Below are positions 42,239-54,843 of a DNA stretch of 64,000 bases, in pieces. The stretch comes from Linanthus parryae (Eukaryota > Streptophyta > Magnoliopsida > Ericales > Polemoniaceae). The DNA is taken from positions 33,903,001 to 33,967,000 of the forward strand of contig JALGPY010000001.1 of NCBI GenBank assembly GCA_023055425.1, in the 5' to 3' direction. The stretch's first letter is position 1. Each line of letters begins with the position of its first letter. A program made the position numbers and the translations under genes. The notes beneath the pieces are model-generated. The model did no database searches. It worked only from the letters and a program-made list of their open reading frames with translations, and was not told where the DNA came from.

Positions 42239-45200
42239 TCAACCTGCACAGAAGCTTCTGAAAAGAGGATGAGCCAAAGGTTTGGTGAGCACATCTGCAA
42301 GCTGCTCAGAACTTAGTAAATGCTGCAAAGTGATGGTGCCTTCTTGTACCAGATCTCTGATGGTGTGGCAATCCAACTCTATGTGCTTAGTCTTATAATG
42401 AAAATTGGGATTATGAGCCATTTGAATGGCAGAAGAGCTGTCAGAAAGCAAGAGAGGACTGTTGAGAAGAGGAGAATGCAGTTCTTGTAAGAGGGACATG
42501 ATCCACTTGACTTCACAAACTAAATAAGCCAAGCTTCCATATTCAGCTTCAGCAGAGCTTCTGGCAACCACAATCTGTTTCTTTGATCTCCAGGAAACTA
42601 AGGAAGAACCCAGAAATACCAAATATCCAGATGTGGATCTTCTAATGTCAAGACAACCACCCCAATCTGCATCCTCATAGGGTGTAAGAGAAGCTATAGG
42701 AGAAGAAGTGGAAGAGAAAAGGATTCCATATTCTGAGGTGCCTCTCAAATATCTAAGAACGTGATGAGCTGCAGTAAGATGATCCCTTGTTGGATGAGCC
42801 ACAAACTGAGAAAGCTTGTTCACTGAATGGGAAATATCAGGCCTTGAGTTGCAGAGATACAGAAGTTTACCAATCAGCTTTCTATATGCACTAGCACACT
42901 CTTCATTCAGCAGATCTCCAATGTATTGGCTAAGTTTACAAGCTGGCACCATAGGAAAGTGTGCTATCTTACATTGATCATAGCCTGTTTAAGTAAGAAT
43001 CTCCAAGAGAAACTCATCTTGACTCAGAAAATTTCCCTCATCCATCTTTTGTACCTCAAACCCAATGAAATAGGCAATCTCTCCTAGATCTTTGAGCTTG
43101 AACGGTGCATTTAAACAGTGTTTAAAACTGGTTAAAGCAGTGATATCATTCCTTTCCAGAAGAATGTCATCAACATACACTAAGTCCTTGTTTGGTTCGC
43201 AGTAAAATGTTTTAATATTTCACGTGTAAAATGTTTTGTGTGAAAAAGCTTTCCCTGCAATTATTTTCTCGTGTTTGGTTGACTCTTGCCAAAACAGTGG
43301 CCGTGACGAAAATGGCGGTGAAGGTGGGTGGAGGGGATCGGTCGTGGTGGAGGTAGTTGGTAGTGGTGGTGGAGGTGTTAGTATGAGTTGTTGTGCTCCC
43401 TCAGTGTCCGGAAAATGGCTACGGATTCGATATGTGTAAATTATTTTACATCATTTGAGGGAAAACATTTTACAGGAAAGCATGTTACTCCCAACCAAAC
43501 AGAACCAAAACACCAAAACAAGAGAAAACATTTTACAGAAAAATGTTTTACCACCAACCAAACGGAGCCTAAGAGCATCATAATTACTGACCCTGAGCTT
43601 TTTACAAATAGAGTGTAATATGATCTGTATTGAACAAAACCAAATTGCAGCAGAGTAGAAGAAAACTTGACAAACCATTGTCTAGAAGCCTGCTTTAAAC
43701 CATACATTGACTTCTTTAATCTGCAAACCAATTGCTGAGAAGAGCTTAAAGTAAAAGAATCAGGTATTGTTGGCTCATACCCATCTGGAAGCTTCATGCA
43801 TACCTCTTCATGAAGATCATCACGCAGAAAAGCATTTTCAACATCCATTTGAAGAATAGTCCAACCTTGTTTAATGGCAAGAGCAAGAAGAACTATAAAG
43901 GTGACCAATTTAGCAACTGGTGGGAAGGTTTCAAAGTAATCTAACCCTTCAGTTTGTGTATATCCCTTTGCCACTAATCTTGCATTGTACCTTTCAGTAG
44001 ATCCATATGCTTTGTATTTAATCTTATAGACCCATTTACATCCTACTGGAGAGTGGTTTTGGGGTAAATGAGTAATGAGTCAAGTGTTATTGGATTCTAG
44101 AGCTTGTATTTCCAGCTGCATGGCTTTAACCCAGTTTGGATCTTGTGAAGCTTGCTTATAAGTTGTAGGCTCACTGAGTGAACATACAGTACCAGTGAGA
44201 GCTGAACCACTAACTGTCATGGCTCTGGATCTTGTCTTGGAAAGAACATAATCTTGTAAATGAGATGGAGGCTTTGAGATTCTAGCACTCTGTTTTACAG
44301 GCACAGGGTGCAACAAGACTTCTCTCAAGTTTCTAACTGTAGATGGCTCAGAAACAGTGGAACAGACAGTCTCATGTGGTGTTGAAGAAATTGGTTGTGT
44401 GTTTCCATCACGAGTGTCAGATACACTTCTTGGAAAACTCAAAGCATCAAAAAGACCATGATCAATAGATCCCTTATCAGCAAAAGGAAACACGACATTT
44501 TTGGAAACAATAAAACTGTGAGTAGCCAAATCATACACCTTGAATCCTTTGATTCCAAAAACATACCCCACAAAGACCCGTTTGATTGCTCTAGGATCAA
44601 ATTTTGTACTTGACTGAAGTAAAGTAGAAGCCAAACACAAGCAACCAAAGACTTTATATTGAGAATAGTCTGAAGTTGCTCCAAATAGAAACTCATATGG
44701 TGACTTATTCTTAGTTTTGGGGGAAGGTAACCTATTAATCAAATAAGCTGCAGTCAATACACAATCTCCCCGAAATCTCACTGGAACACTTGACTGGAAT
44801 TTAAGTGCTCTTGCTACATTTAGGAGATGTTGATGCTTTCTTCCCAGCATTGAGTTCTGCTCAGGTGTCTCCACACAACTTAACTCATGAATAATACCAT
44901 GTCGTAGGTAAAAGGAAGATAAATGCAATTTTGGTGCATTATCTGCTCTATATATTTTAATCTTGGCATGAAATTGAGTTCCTATCATCTTGTAGAAACC
45001 AGGAATAATGGTGTCTACCTCAGACTTATCCTTCATAAGATAGACCCATATCATCCTTGTGGGCATCATCAACAATTGTCAAGAAAAACTTGTGTCCTGA
45101 ATATGTAGGTACCTTATAGGGACCCCATGTGTCACAGTGGATCAAATCAAAAGCATTTTGAGACATGTGTCCATGAAAAGTATAAGAAAGCTTCTTTCGC

Positions 45201-46484
45201 TTTGCTAAAGGACAGATATCGAAATGTAAACCTTGATGTGAAAATGGCATACCTTCAAGACGTTTAGACATCAAAGAGCCTTTCTCAAAGGATGGATGCC
45301 CCAGTCTTTGATGCCAGAGAAATGCATTGCCATTTGTGGAAACTGAAAAGCTCTTCTTTGAACTCAGTTCTGGGATTTGCAGAACATACAAACCTCCAAT
45401 TCTCTTACCAATATCCAAAATCACATTTTCTCTCTTAAGAACACATTCATCTGCCTGACATACACATGTGCAACCAGAGAATCTTGTGAGCTGAGTGACA
45501 GAGATCAGATTGAACTAGAAGCTAGGAATACAAAGTACTCCTTTTAAAATCAAATCATCAGTCAATTTCACAATACCAACATGAGTAACTTGAATAGTCT
45601 TCCCATCTGGCAGGTGAACAAAAGTGTAACTAACACTCATGAGTTCACTGAACATATCAACATTACTGCACATATGATCAGTAGCTCCACTGTTCAGAAT
45701 CCAAGAGTTTGGCATGAAACTTTTCCTTTCACCTAGGGAAGATTGCAGAGAGCAAGAGCTAATAACTCCTCCCATAAAATGAGCTGATTCAAATTAGTTC
45801 CAGGGTGATGGAGTGGTGAATCCACTGAAACTGAGTAGTATGGTGAGACAGAACCCGCATCACTAAATGTGCTTTGAGCTGGACCACCTCTTGTTCCTAA
45901 ATGAGTGTTCAAAAGTGTCATCAATTGCTGGCATTGATTTTCTGTAAGTGTAAGTGTTTTCCCCCCATTGTCATGAGAAGGAGCAGGACTTGAAGTAGAA
46001 CTCGTATTTGCTGAAGATGGAGATCCATTCATGACTACATTGTGCACTCTTGGCTTGCTGCTTTTGAATTTAGGAGGAAATCCATGCAATCTATAGCATT
46101 TTGCCTTAACATGACCTTCATTCCCACAATGATGACATATTAGCTTCCCATTAGGACCTCTTCCTCCAAAGTTGTGACCTGATCGTGTGAGAACCACATT
46201 GACAGTAATATTGGTGTCACTTGATTTATCATGAGTGTGAGAACCTTGTGCATACATTGCCATAGTGGGAGTAGTAGAAGGAACATTCTTTAGCTGCATT
46301 TGCCTCTCTTGTTGTATTATCTTTTCAAAAACCACATTGAGAGAAGGCAGTGGTTCTGTGAGCAAAAACTGATCTCTAACATTCATATATTGTTCATTAA
46401 GTCCCATTAAGAATTGCCTTACCCTTTCTTCTTCTTGAGATTGTTTCAACTTAACATTTGTATTACATACACAATCATTGCACA
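42239..46484 (-). pseudogene. copia gag-pol, fragmented
   Basis: Successive minus-strand blocks: gag with the zinc knuckle C-H-H-C-G-N-E-G-H-V-K-A-K-C (~46100); protease WILNSGATDHM (~45690), where the catalytic Asp of the usual DSGA is Asn; the GAG-pre-integrase LWHQRLGHPSFEKG and integrase start (45026-45424); the rest of integrase (44080-45075); reverse transcriptase (43574-43974) including LDYFETFPPVAKLVT and QMDVENAFL; YVDD (~43175) beyond the MITE; and RNase H (42239-42952) with the SSAEAEY motif. Stops and frameshifts separate several blocks. It cannot encode a working polyprotein. Confidence 0.88.
43184..43569. mobile_element. Tourist-like (PIF/Harbinger) MITE inside copia reverse transcriptase
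   Basis: The ends are GTCCTTGTTTGGTT on the left and, inward from the right, GGCTCCGTTTGGTT, flanked by TAA on both sides (43181-43183 and 43570-43572). The arms share GTAAAATGTTTT and ACATTTTAC blocks. It is 386 bp with a GGTGG-rich middle and no transposase. Removing it joins SSGSVIMML to YVDD, the reverse-transcriptase active site. Confidence 0.85.
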
Positions 46485-47120
46485 CACAACCAGTGGAAGT
46501 TGCGTTGGCTCGACGCCGCGGTTAACAAACAAAGACTAGTCCTATATTTTGCAGCTTTACGTGCTGAGTATCATAAGCTCAACTTGGTTGGGCTTGGTTT
46601 GAATTCGCAATTTTTTTCCAACTTAACTTTACAACTGTGGTGTCCAAGTCTATTGTTCCACGAACAGTCGAACATGACATCTGGTCAAGTGGTATGACAA
46701 CACTTTGGGGTGTAGTTGAGTTGTCGGCTCATCATTCTTAAGACTTTGGATATTGGACATTTGTCTTGAGGTTTTGAATTCAAACCTTGGGACAACTCAA
46801 GAGCTGTCTATTTGCCTCTTGAACTACGATTCTGTCAGTTCAGATTTGCTCTGGCTGATTTATGTCTCTAGTGTGGTTTGCAGACGATTGCATCAGAGCA
46901 GACTCGTTTACTCCTCTAGTGTGGTTCTCAGACTATTGCATTGGAACATGGGTGGAACTCTGAGTAATGGTCAAATCCAATTGGGATACTAGGCAGGGAC
47001 TTGAGTGAATAAACTCCAAAGATGACGGGGCGTAACTCTAAATTGAGAAGTTCAGTTTTCTCAACAACAAAAAGTGCTCCTTTATTACACTCTCCGTCGC
47101 CCAAAACTGTATAATCGGGA
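46485..47120. other. Spacer between copia remnant and the next gene
   Basis: No gene is recognised. Two near-repeats of a TCTAGTGTGGTT sequence occur (about 46868 and 46915). The last part is the presumed promoter and 5' UTR of the gene at 47121. Confidence 0.5.
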
Positions 47121-49950
47121 ATGGCTCGGAGGTTGTGTTCCCGCCTTTCCCAGCTTCCAACCCTCTTCAAATTCACTGAAACCCACCTCCTGAATAATAA
47201 TATCTCTCAATCCCCCTATAAATTACAAGCCATCGCTCGCTCATCGGTCGTCGTCAGTTCAAGAAACCCAGTGCTGCTTCACCCAGTTTCTCAAGGTTTG
47301 TGGTCCACTTCCCAATCATTTCAATCTTTGTATCTTCTGATTCGATGAAAACCCTCTTTCTTCTGTGCATTCCCGAATCTGGGTTGCGTTCAGTAGTTGA
47401 TTTTTTTCCATTTTGTTTAGTGGGTATTCGATAGACATGTTGGTATGCGCACCATGTGTTTGTGAAAAGTCTTCTGAAACTCAAAAGAATTCAAAAAATA
47501 AAATAAAACAGTAATATTTTGGTACTGACACGACTGAGAAGGTGATGAAAGATTACTTGGTCTGTTCCTTCTTAGTTTGACTTTTTCATCCATAGTAGTC
47601 GTGTCACTTTGACATAGTGATTTGGATATCCAATGTGATTCAATTTTTGGCAAATTTTCATGGTGTCTAGAACACCTTGAAAAAATTATCAGATTTTTGC
47701 ATCGTATTACTAATCAAATCACCGGATCAAACTAGTAGTGGGACCAAGAAGAAAGAGAAGAAACAGAGGAAGTATGAGGTTTATAGGCCTAGCCTTTTGA
47801 CTTTAATGTGTATCCTTTTGGTCATTTTCATCTTTGGGATTGGACACTGCAACCCCTCAAGTAGCTCTCTGCCATTTGATGGTGAACAAGAGAAAGTGGA
47901 AACAATTGCAATCTTTATCCATCTCTGACACTAATGAGCTAATACAAGGTCTAGAATTACCACATACGGTAATTGTCGAATCCCTATAAAGGTTATTCAG
48001 AAATGATTTTGTGCAGTGAAGAGAAATGGCGGTTTGGTTTAATTACAAATGTTTCTCAGAGTCGGGAACGTGGGTTCACTTTGGTGAAATCAAGGACTTG
48101 AGAACATGGTTGATAAGGCAATAATGAAAATAAGTGACTAGTGTATGTAATAAGATTCCTTCATAGTAAAAATAGGTTAAGCAATTAGCACAAAGAAGGA
48201 CAATCAATGCCGCAGATAGGGGACAAGTTCATTATTTCAAATAGTGATTTTTTATCTGATTATTCTTGAACAAAGGTTGATCAGAGGTTCCTATAACTGT
48301 GGGTGTGGTTGAGGTTGACTGTCTCTCTAAGTTCTAGGAGGAGTGGATATGATTCCGATTCAAATGTCGAGAGGAGCCTCTTTTTTGCAATACCAAATGT
48401 ACATATTTGTCTTATTTTTTTGTTGGAGAAGAATGTTATATTGAATTCGCATGACCCTTCGAGTGAACCAATTTGTGGATGGATCTGGTTGTCCCGAACT
48501 AGTAACCAAGCCTGAAGTTGATCCCCTCCAAGTATGCTGCAAAAAGGTGCACTGAAAGAAAAGATGACATGTAGGCTTTCCTAAGGATTATTGTATGTTA
48601 TGAGCTTCCTTTGAAAAATGTAGGTTGTGTAATTAGAACAAAAGAGAATCAATCCTGTTAATCAGATTAGAGTTTAGCTCATTCAAACTCATTTGGGAAA
48701 TCTAATTTCAGTCGTCAATTGATAAAATTATTTGGTCAACTGTAGCTGTGACCTTGTTTGGAGTTGCTCAATTTTTTTAAAAACTATAATAATTACAGGC
48801 AACCGAATCTGCATATGTATTCCTTATTTCTCATTTGCAGTGTGTTTGCATCCTCTTATGAACGGAATAGTGGAATCAAAGATTGGATGCAACCCTTAAC
48901 TAGCAATTTTTAACCATTTGTGCTCCCGTTTTCCATGGCTTATCGATGACGTGCATCCATGCGCACTCTTGGCTGCTTGTAATTAAGGTATCGTTTTGAC
49001 CGTGGCCTGCTTGTAATTGCTGTAAACCTCCTAGCCAGAAAATTTCCTGGAAAGAACTTTAATTTAGAAAGTGAAATTTCCAATGGTACATTCACGTGCA
49101 ACTTGGCTGTTTGAATCATTGAACTACTGGAGTCATCTTTCATTCTTTGAACTTTGCAGCATCACAATCATATAGCAGTCGGAGGAGGTCGGATTATGAT
49201 TTGTTTGGCTCAGGAAAACCAGGAGATGAAGAATTCAGGAATGCTTGGCAGAAACAGGTGGACGAAGACGATTCTCTATGGACAGGAAGTGAAGATGAAA
49301 GTGACGGAGAAAGAGGTGGAAAGAATCTTGAAGAAGAAATCAGAAAAGTGAAACAGCAAGCTAAGGATCAATCAGACCTTATTGATGGTGACGATAGCGA
49401 TGAGTTAAGAAGTGTATGGTCTGGAAGTGATGAGGAGAAAACTCTGTGGACTGGCGATGAAGGGGATGACGACGGCGATATTCCCACAGAAGCCTACCCA
49501 AATGAGAAGAGTGATGCATATTTAGATAAACTGTTTGAGTTTGAAGAAACCCCCAAATATCGAACTTTGTCACAAGCATTGAAAGATGAAGATGAACCTG
49601 AAGAGCTATCCCCAGGAAAGCAAGCTAGAAAACTCGCAGTTGAGAATGCTCTGAAAAAGCTAAAGAAAGGACCAGATGGGCGTTATACCAATGTGTGGGA
49701 GGTCATGAGTGATGTTGACATTCTGATAGGAGCATTTGAAAATATAGTTTCTGGTCCAGAATATGCTGAGCTTCGTCAAGGAGGACCGAAAAAGTTGAAT
49801 ATTGAATTCTTCAAGGACATACAAGCACGCATGAGGGATCCAAACTACAAGTTCTCGCCCGAGATGAAGTTAAAACCAAAAAGTAAGTTGGTGCAGAAGA
49901 AGAAATATCAGAAAACAGAATCTAGGCGGAGGAAGGCGAAGAAGCGGTAA
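47121..49950 (+). CDS. Unknown plant protein with acidic W-repeats, two exons, likely organellar
   Basis: The coding exons are 47121-47295 and 49160-49950 (GT-AG, phase preserved), 321 aa. The first ~60 residues (MARRLCSRLSQLPTLFKF onward) are rich in Arg, Ser, Leu and hydroxylated residues with almost no acidic residues, as in a mitochondrial or plastid targeting peptide. The middle is strongly acidic and repeats a short motif three times: LWTGSEDE, VWSGSDEE and LWTGDEGD. A conserved-looking segment follows (GPDGRYTNVWEVMSDVDILIG, FFKDIQARMRDPNYKFSPEM), and the protein ends in a Lys/Arg-rich tail (KKKYQKTESRRRKAKKR). I do not recognise a named family. The basic tail and organelle leader would suit an RNA- or ribosome-associated protein, but that is speculation. 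Without the first exon the frame still has an ATG at 49147, but it would include intron sequence before the acceptor at 49159. Confidence 0.82.
47296..49159 (+). other. Intron of the 47121 gene
   Basis: A 1864-bp AT-rich intron with no recognised transposon or embedded gene. Confidence 0.6.
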
Positions 49951-50308
49951 CTTATTAATTCTTTTTCTTTTAGTCCTCCATCTATGGTTTCATGAACATG
50001 TATAGTCTTTATTATGTACCCTGATTTTTTATCACTTCTTTAGAAGTTTCCTAATTTTCTTTGAAGTAACTCCAGTTAATTTATCACTCACAACAGCATG
50101 CAGTTCTCGCCACCTTCACATAATTTATAGAAATCTGGTCTAACTAGAAGTGGTACTGAACACATTCGAACATTAGACACATTGATAATAGGCTGATCCA
50201 TCTGTATTAACCAAACAGATATCATCCAAAAGCTTAAGTTTGCTGCTAAGTATTTAGTACCAGTCTTTGTATGTCGACTTAACGACACACGAGAACAGTT
50301 ATAAGCTA
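49951..50308. other. Convergent intergenic region
   Basis: Only 358 bases separate the stop codons of two converging genes, so their 3' UTRs must nearly meet or overlap. No other feature is seen. Confidence 0.6.
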
Positions 50309-52052
50309 CTAGTAATTTCTAAGGTATGGTGAACTGAAGCTACCGTAATAGTGTGGATCTGGTGCAAGTGGAGAAGCGTAGTTCATCTTCATCTGGGGCA
50401 TGTTGTAGTGGATTATAGGGTTGGTCATTGCATGCATGTTCTGTATCTCTGCATTCCTCACCGCCATTGGAGTAGGAGATGGATAGTAGTGATTGTAACC
50501 CTGCATGTTGTATGATGGATGGTATTGATTGTACGCATAAGATGGCATCATCCCATAATGCACATTTGGTTGTCTCCTTGCATATTCATGGCCATGTGAG
50601 ACAACATACCCATCGCTATTTTCTTTGAAGCCCTGATAACCCATCATCATAGACTTCATGTTGTCATCTCCCATGTTGATGTTGCTACCATAGTGGTGAT
50701 TAGCATATAGGTTCTGATCCCCAAGAACATTTTCCATAACTGCTCTTTTTGTCATCAAAGTTTGATCCATCTCACCATACCCGCGACGGTCCTGCCAGTC
50801 ATCTCCGAGATCTGCCCAGTATGTGGAGGGATCTGGGCCGTTGATCGGATACTCCATTTGGTCGAGGACCATGTTACCATCTTTGGTCCGACCAGCCTCA
50901 TCGTGGTTACTCTGTTTTTGGTAGGGGTCTGGTGACCATATCTCTGCATGTTTCCCAGATTTCTTTAGCTTCTTTATCAAATCATCAGAATCTGCAGGTC
51001 CTGTGACTGTCACTTTATGTTCTTCTGTATCTATATCCACCGTGAAAACACCTGAATTCAATATTTTTGGAAAAGAACAAATCATTCTGATAAGAAAACA
51101 ATAATAGCAGCATAAATTAGAAATATCACATAAGCAGCCTAGGACCAATTTTCAGATATACTATCGCTTAGCTTATGAGAGATGTCTTGTTCTATTAATA
51201 AACATGTGCCTATACGCAATACTTAATATTAACATACTTTTGTATATTTGTTGCACACAAGATATTGCTAGTTCAGATAAGATAGAATGACAGTAATATT
51301 ATGAAATACAAATGAACATTTATGTTTGGCAATGTATTATATTGGGGGTAACTTAGTCCTCGTATCGTTTTGTTATTGCGTTATCTTCGAATATGCCTAT
51401 CTTTCGGAAGCAAATTGTGCCATTGAGCACAAGGGAGAAACAAATTCATTTCCACTTGAAAACAAATGGATAAATGACAAATTAGCTATGATATAGGCAC
51501 TGTTCTGTCTGTTCATGATATCCCCTGAAAAAAAAGTTCATCAGAGGTTCCTATAGTGACTTGCTGCCCATGCCAACTCAGTTGTCTTTGATAAATGGTT
51601 CCAGTGACTGGCAATATTGACACCAGTAGGAGAATATAAGCTGGAATGGAGGGAGTACAACTCAATTTTATGCTACTCATGGATGCAGTATGATTTATGT
51701 AAACCTGGGCCCTTATTATTTGCAAAAGACCGAGTCCAATTATTCTTGAATAGTTACAATAAAATAGCCTGATAAAATGAAGAAGAAAAATATATAGTAA
51801 TTCTTCATGTACCTTCAATACTACGGAGAACTTTCTTCACTTTGCGCTCGCATCCCTTACAGTGTATGTACACTTTAAGAACTTGTGTCTGTCCCATTCA
51901 CGAAAGAAAAGAAAAAACCCACAAAAAATAATATCATTAATCGTAAGAACATGAAATAAAAAAGAACAGTTTGAAGACAAAAGAAAGGAGATAGAAAGTG
52001 ACAATACCTCTACCATCTGGTAGTTGAACTGATCATCTGCCAAAGTTTCCAT
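50309..52052 (-). CDS. Heavy-metal-associated (HMA) domain protein, HIPP/HPP-type, three exons
   Basis: Minus-strand exons are 52008-52052, 51813-51888 and 50309-51051, 287 aa with all phases closing. The N-terminal HMA domain (about residues 16-82) has the metal-binding C-K-G-C at 25-28, with the typical VYIHCKGCERKVKKVL and VDIDTEEHKVTVTG blocks. These domains fold like Atx1 copper chaperones and bind soft metals. The rest is low complexity, rich in Tyr, Met, Asn and His (YHPSYNMQGYNHYYPSP). The protein ends in YLRNY, so there is no CaaX farnesylation box, and the label HPP or an atypical HIPP fits better than a standard HIPP. The start at 52052 gives METLADDQF directly before the domain. 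The conserved intron after the CxxC helix is a common feature of this family. Confidence 0.9.
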
Positions 52053-53280
52053 TTCTGGGATTCTTTATGGTCTCTTCTTAGCTTCTAGCTGTTCCTTATA
52101 TTGTTTGTTTCTACCTTTAAATGCCAAAGGAGTGCCAAACAAGACTGGACTATTTGTGGAGTGAATGCACATACCAATGGCATGCTTATCACATCCTATA
52201 TAGCTAGAGAGAGAGAGAGAGAGGAGGTTCTAAAATGTGTGATTTGATTAGTGAAGAAGCTTGTCCACTAAGACATAAGAAATTGTTCTGAGGCAATTGA
52301 TGTGGTGCTCTGGAGAAGTAATCAATGGACTCTGAACCACCAGGTCACTATTTTCTGATGTCTGGGTTGTGATTATGGTTGGGTCCATTTGGTTGATCTT
52401 TTGATGGGATTGTTTTGCAATATTGTTTTGGTCATACACTTTGAACTGCATGAGAATATAATGGTACTGGATGTACTCTATACACATGATATTTGGTTAG
52501 CTTAGTCTTGTTTTGCAAATATCGTTCGCGTGAAAATGAAATTTGTTTATTGTTTTTGTCACACTGTAATCTGATAGATGAAAAGATCACAATTGCTTCC
52601 GCCATCTAGTACTACCTCCACCACCAGCTTTGCCTCCTCTCAACTTCAACACCACCGCCTCCATTGGCCAACAACTCAACCACAATACCACCACCTATCA
52701 CTGCTCCAACCCAGAACCTTTTGTGCAGTGTGGTGAGCTGGTGACCGTAATTAATTCAGCAATTCGTTGCAGGGGAATCACATATCTTAGTTGGCCGGTT
52801 GAGGAACCATGGGGTGCGAGTTAGATCGATTAGTTATCTCACATTGCTTATGAATAAGTTTTCATCACCGATGGAACCTGGCTGCCTGCCTGATACAATC
52901 CAGGGTGTAAACTGCAAGGCTTAAAAGTGTCCCCAATGAAATGACATGTTATATTATACTTCCTATGTTCTCTATCTATCTTCCTCATTTGCATGTTACC
53001 ACTATTCAGCTGGTCACTTTGATTCAGTGATCTGATTAATAAAACGATACAAGAATTTGATAATGTGTAAGGTTAACTTTACTCTACAATACCATAAAAA
53101 AATTAACAAAAAAGTGCATCATTTTGCTATCCAAATCACCGGTCAAAGTGGCCCGATTACGAAAAATATAGTCAAACTAAGAAGATGGATAGAGGTAGTA
53201 TAAATTACAAGGGACATGTCAATCCATTATCCATTGATGTTAATTTTGGGCGTGGAAATATTGCACCTTATTTCTACTCA

Positions 53281-53284
53281 AAGA

Positions 53285-53320
<36 letters not shown>
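53281..53320. repeat. (AAAT)n microsatellite
   Basis: About ten AAAT/AATA units. Confidence 0.9.
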
Positions 53321-53412
53321 ACACCTTATTTTCCACACACATGCCTTTTTGTAACTGAATTCTAATTTCCAAATATCGAGTCGTTTTCAACTAAATCATC
53401 AAGTATATGTAT

Positions 53413-53609
53413 GGCCCTGTTTGGATAATATGGTTGGGCTTGTTTGGTTAACCAAACCAGGTGGATGTTTGAATTTGATGGTTTTAGTTTTGAAATTTTG
53501 ACTTTTATGTGAGTAGAAAAATGAGTGGAACGTGGGTCCTACAAATTGTGGGTTAAAGTTTGGTTAATTTTTTTTGGAGGTAACCAAACCATGATATTCA
53601 AACAGGGTC
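53413..53609. mobile_element. Short TIR element (MITE)
   Basis: The ends are GGCCCTGTTTGGATAATATGG on the left, abbreviated here as GGCCCTGTTTGGAT, and GACCCTGTTTGAATATCATGG read inward from the right (GACCCTGTTTGAAT). Both continue into GGTTTGGTTA-like sequence. It is 197 bp. The GGNCCTGTTTGG end type is common in plant Tourist and hAT MITEs. No certain target duplication was found. Confidence 0.7.
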
Positions 53610-54299
53610 TATGTCTCTCTTATCTAATTCTTTTTTTGGATAAAAAAACATGTTCGTTGATAGCATAAGCACGAGTTTGACCGTAAGGTAAATCTGGCCC
53701 GGAGTGCATGTGCTAGTAAGCAAACTATGAGATTGAGCAAAAGAGAAACAAAGTATTTCACATTGACAATTTGATAAACTATCCTACAATCCTAGTAGGA
53801 AAAGCAGGAAAAACTGAGAGTGAAATATATTTTTAGACTTTTTCATATTGTAAAAGAACACAAATAGAGTATTGAGTTGACAGAGATAATATGGCAATCA
53901 TGACCAATGACTATGAGCATGTTCAGCACTGTCAAAATACTCTCATTTCATCATTAAAATTGTCAAGAAAAATCTATTCACCTTCCCATAAATATTAAAG
54001 TGGCTAGTGTCACGGACCGGAAGTTCGATACCGCCACGACTTGTGCGGCACTCGATCGCCGCCACTGACTTTAACTGCTGAGTAAGCATTTAATACCATC
54101 TACAGGAGAGATGCTAAGCAGCTAGAAAGATGTTTAAGCTAAATAAACCACTTTGAAGCATTTCGACTATAGACCATTTATGCCTTTTACACCCCTAGGT
54201 ATTTGGCTCTCTCAATTTCGGAATATCAAGAAACTTGTTACTCGTATTTCTCTGCAATTTTCCTTTCTTGCGTAGATTTGTTGTTTTTCTCTACTTTTT

Positions 54300-54789
54300 C
54301 TAAGGAATCAAATGATTCCAGTAATGAAGAAATCAAACAAAACAAGGAAGAAACAATTTCATTGATTTTCTGGAAAAATTTGACAGAGCTTCGCTACATG
54401 GTTTGTGGAAGATGAAGAAGAGAGAATGAATAAACCCTTGCTGAAGAAAGGGCTTATATAGTCTAGTACACCAACGGTCTTATTTCAGACCGTTGGATTA
54501 CAGAGATAAAATCTCAGCCGTTCACAAGAAGAGATAATTCTACTAAGGCCCAGAAAGTTTGGCCAGCTTAGCAAAGAGCTTTTAACAAATGTCAAAAAGA
54601 CACAAAAGTCTTGTTAACGACAAAAAGATACCAGGTGTACATGATGAGGAACAGAGAAATTTTGAAAAAGACATGAAAGACCCTTCATGGCTTCATTTGG
54701 CAAGAACTTCTTCTTTGACTTTGTCTTGAGACCTTTTTGACTTCATTTTATGCAAAGTCTTCTTCTCTGATTTATCTTGTTCTGCTAAT
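54300..54789 (-). repeat. copia 3' LTR
   Basis: Bases 54303 to ~54465 match 59173-59336 almost exactly, differing at a few sites (for example GATTCCAG against GATTCTAG). The inner border lies next to a purine-rich TTGAGGGAGATTAT sequence. Both borders are approximate to a few bases. Confidence 0.8.
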
Positions 54790-54843
54790 AATCTCCCTCA
54801 AGTTAATGGTGTTGTAGAAACCATTAACTTGGACTTCAAATAA

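Larger units (their letters stand above)
41779..46484 (-). mobile_element. Ty1/copia retrotransposon remnant, 5' end missing
   Basis: Read on the minus strand this contains a gag C-terminal half, protease, integrase, reverse transcriptase, RNase H, a polypurine tract (about 42197-42215 on the plus strand) and one LTR. The 5' LTR, primer site and most of gag are absent: homology stops at ~46484. A Tourist-like MITE interrupts it at 43184-43569. Confidence 0.88.
52053..54299. other. Intergenic region left of the second copia element
   Basis: It contains a (GA)n run at ~52207-52222, an (AAAT)n microsatellite at 53281-53320 and a short MITE (listed). A short frame at 52630-52824 (+) shows no recognisable domain. 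Nothing else is supported. Confidence 0.5.

Noticed and set aside
52630..52824. Possible small Cys-containing protein (64 aa)
   Set aside because: There is no recognised domain, no good gene context and the frame is short. The similarity to receptor-kinase extracellular domains was too weak.
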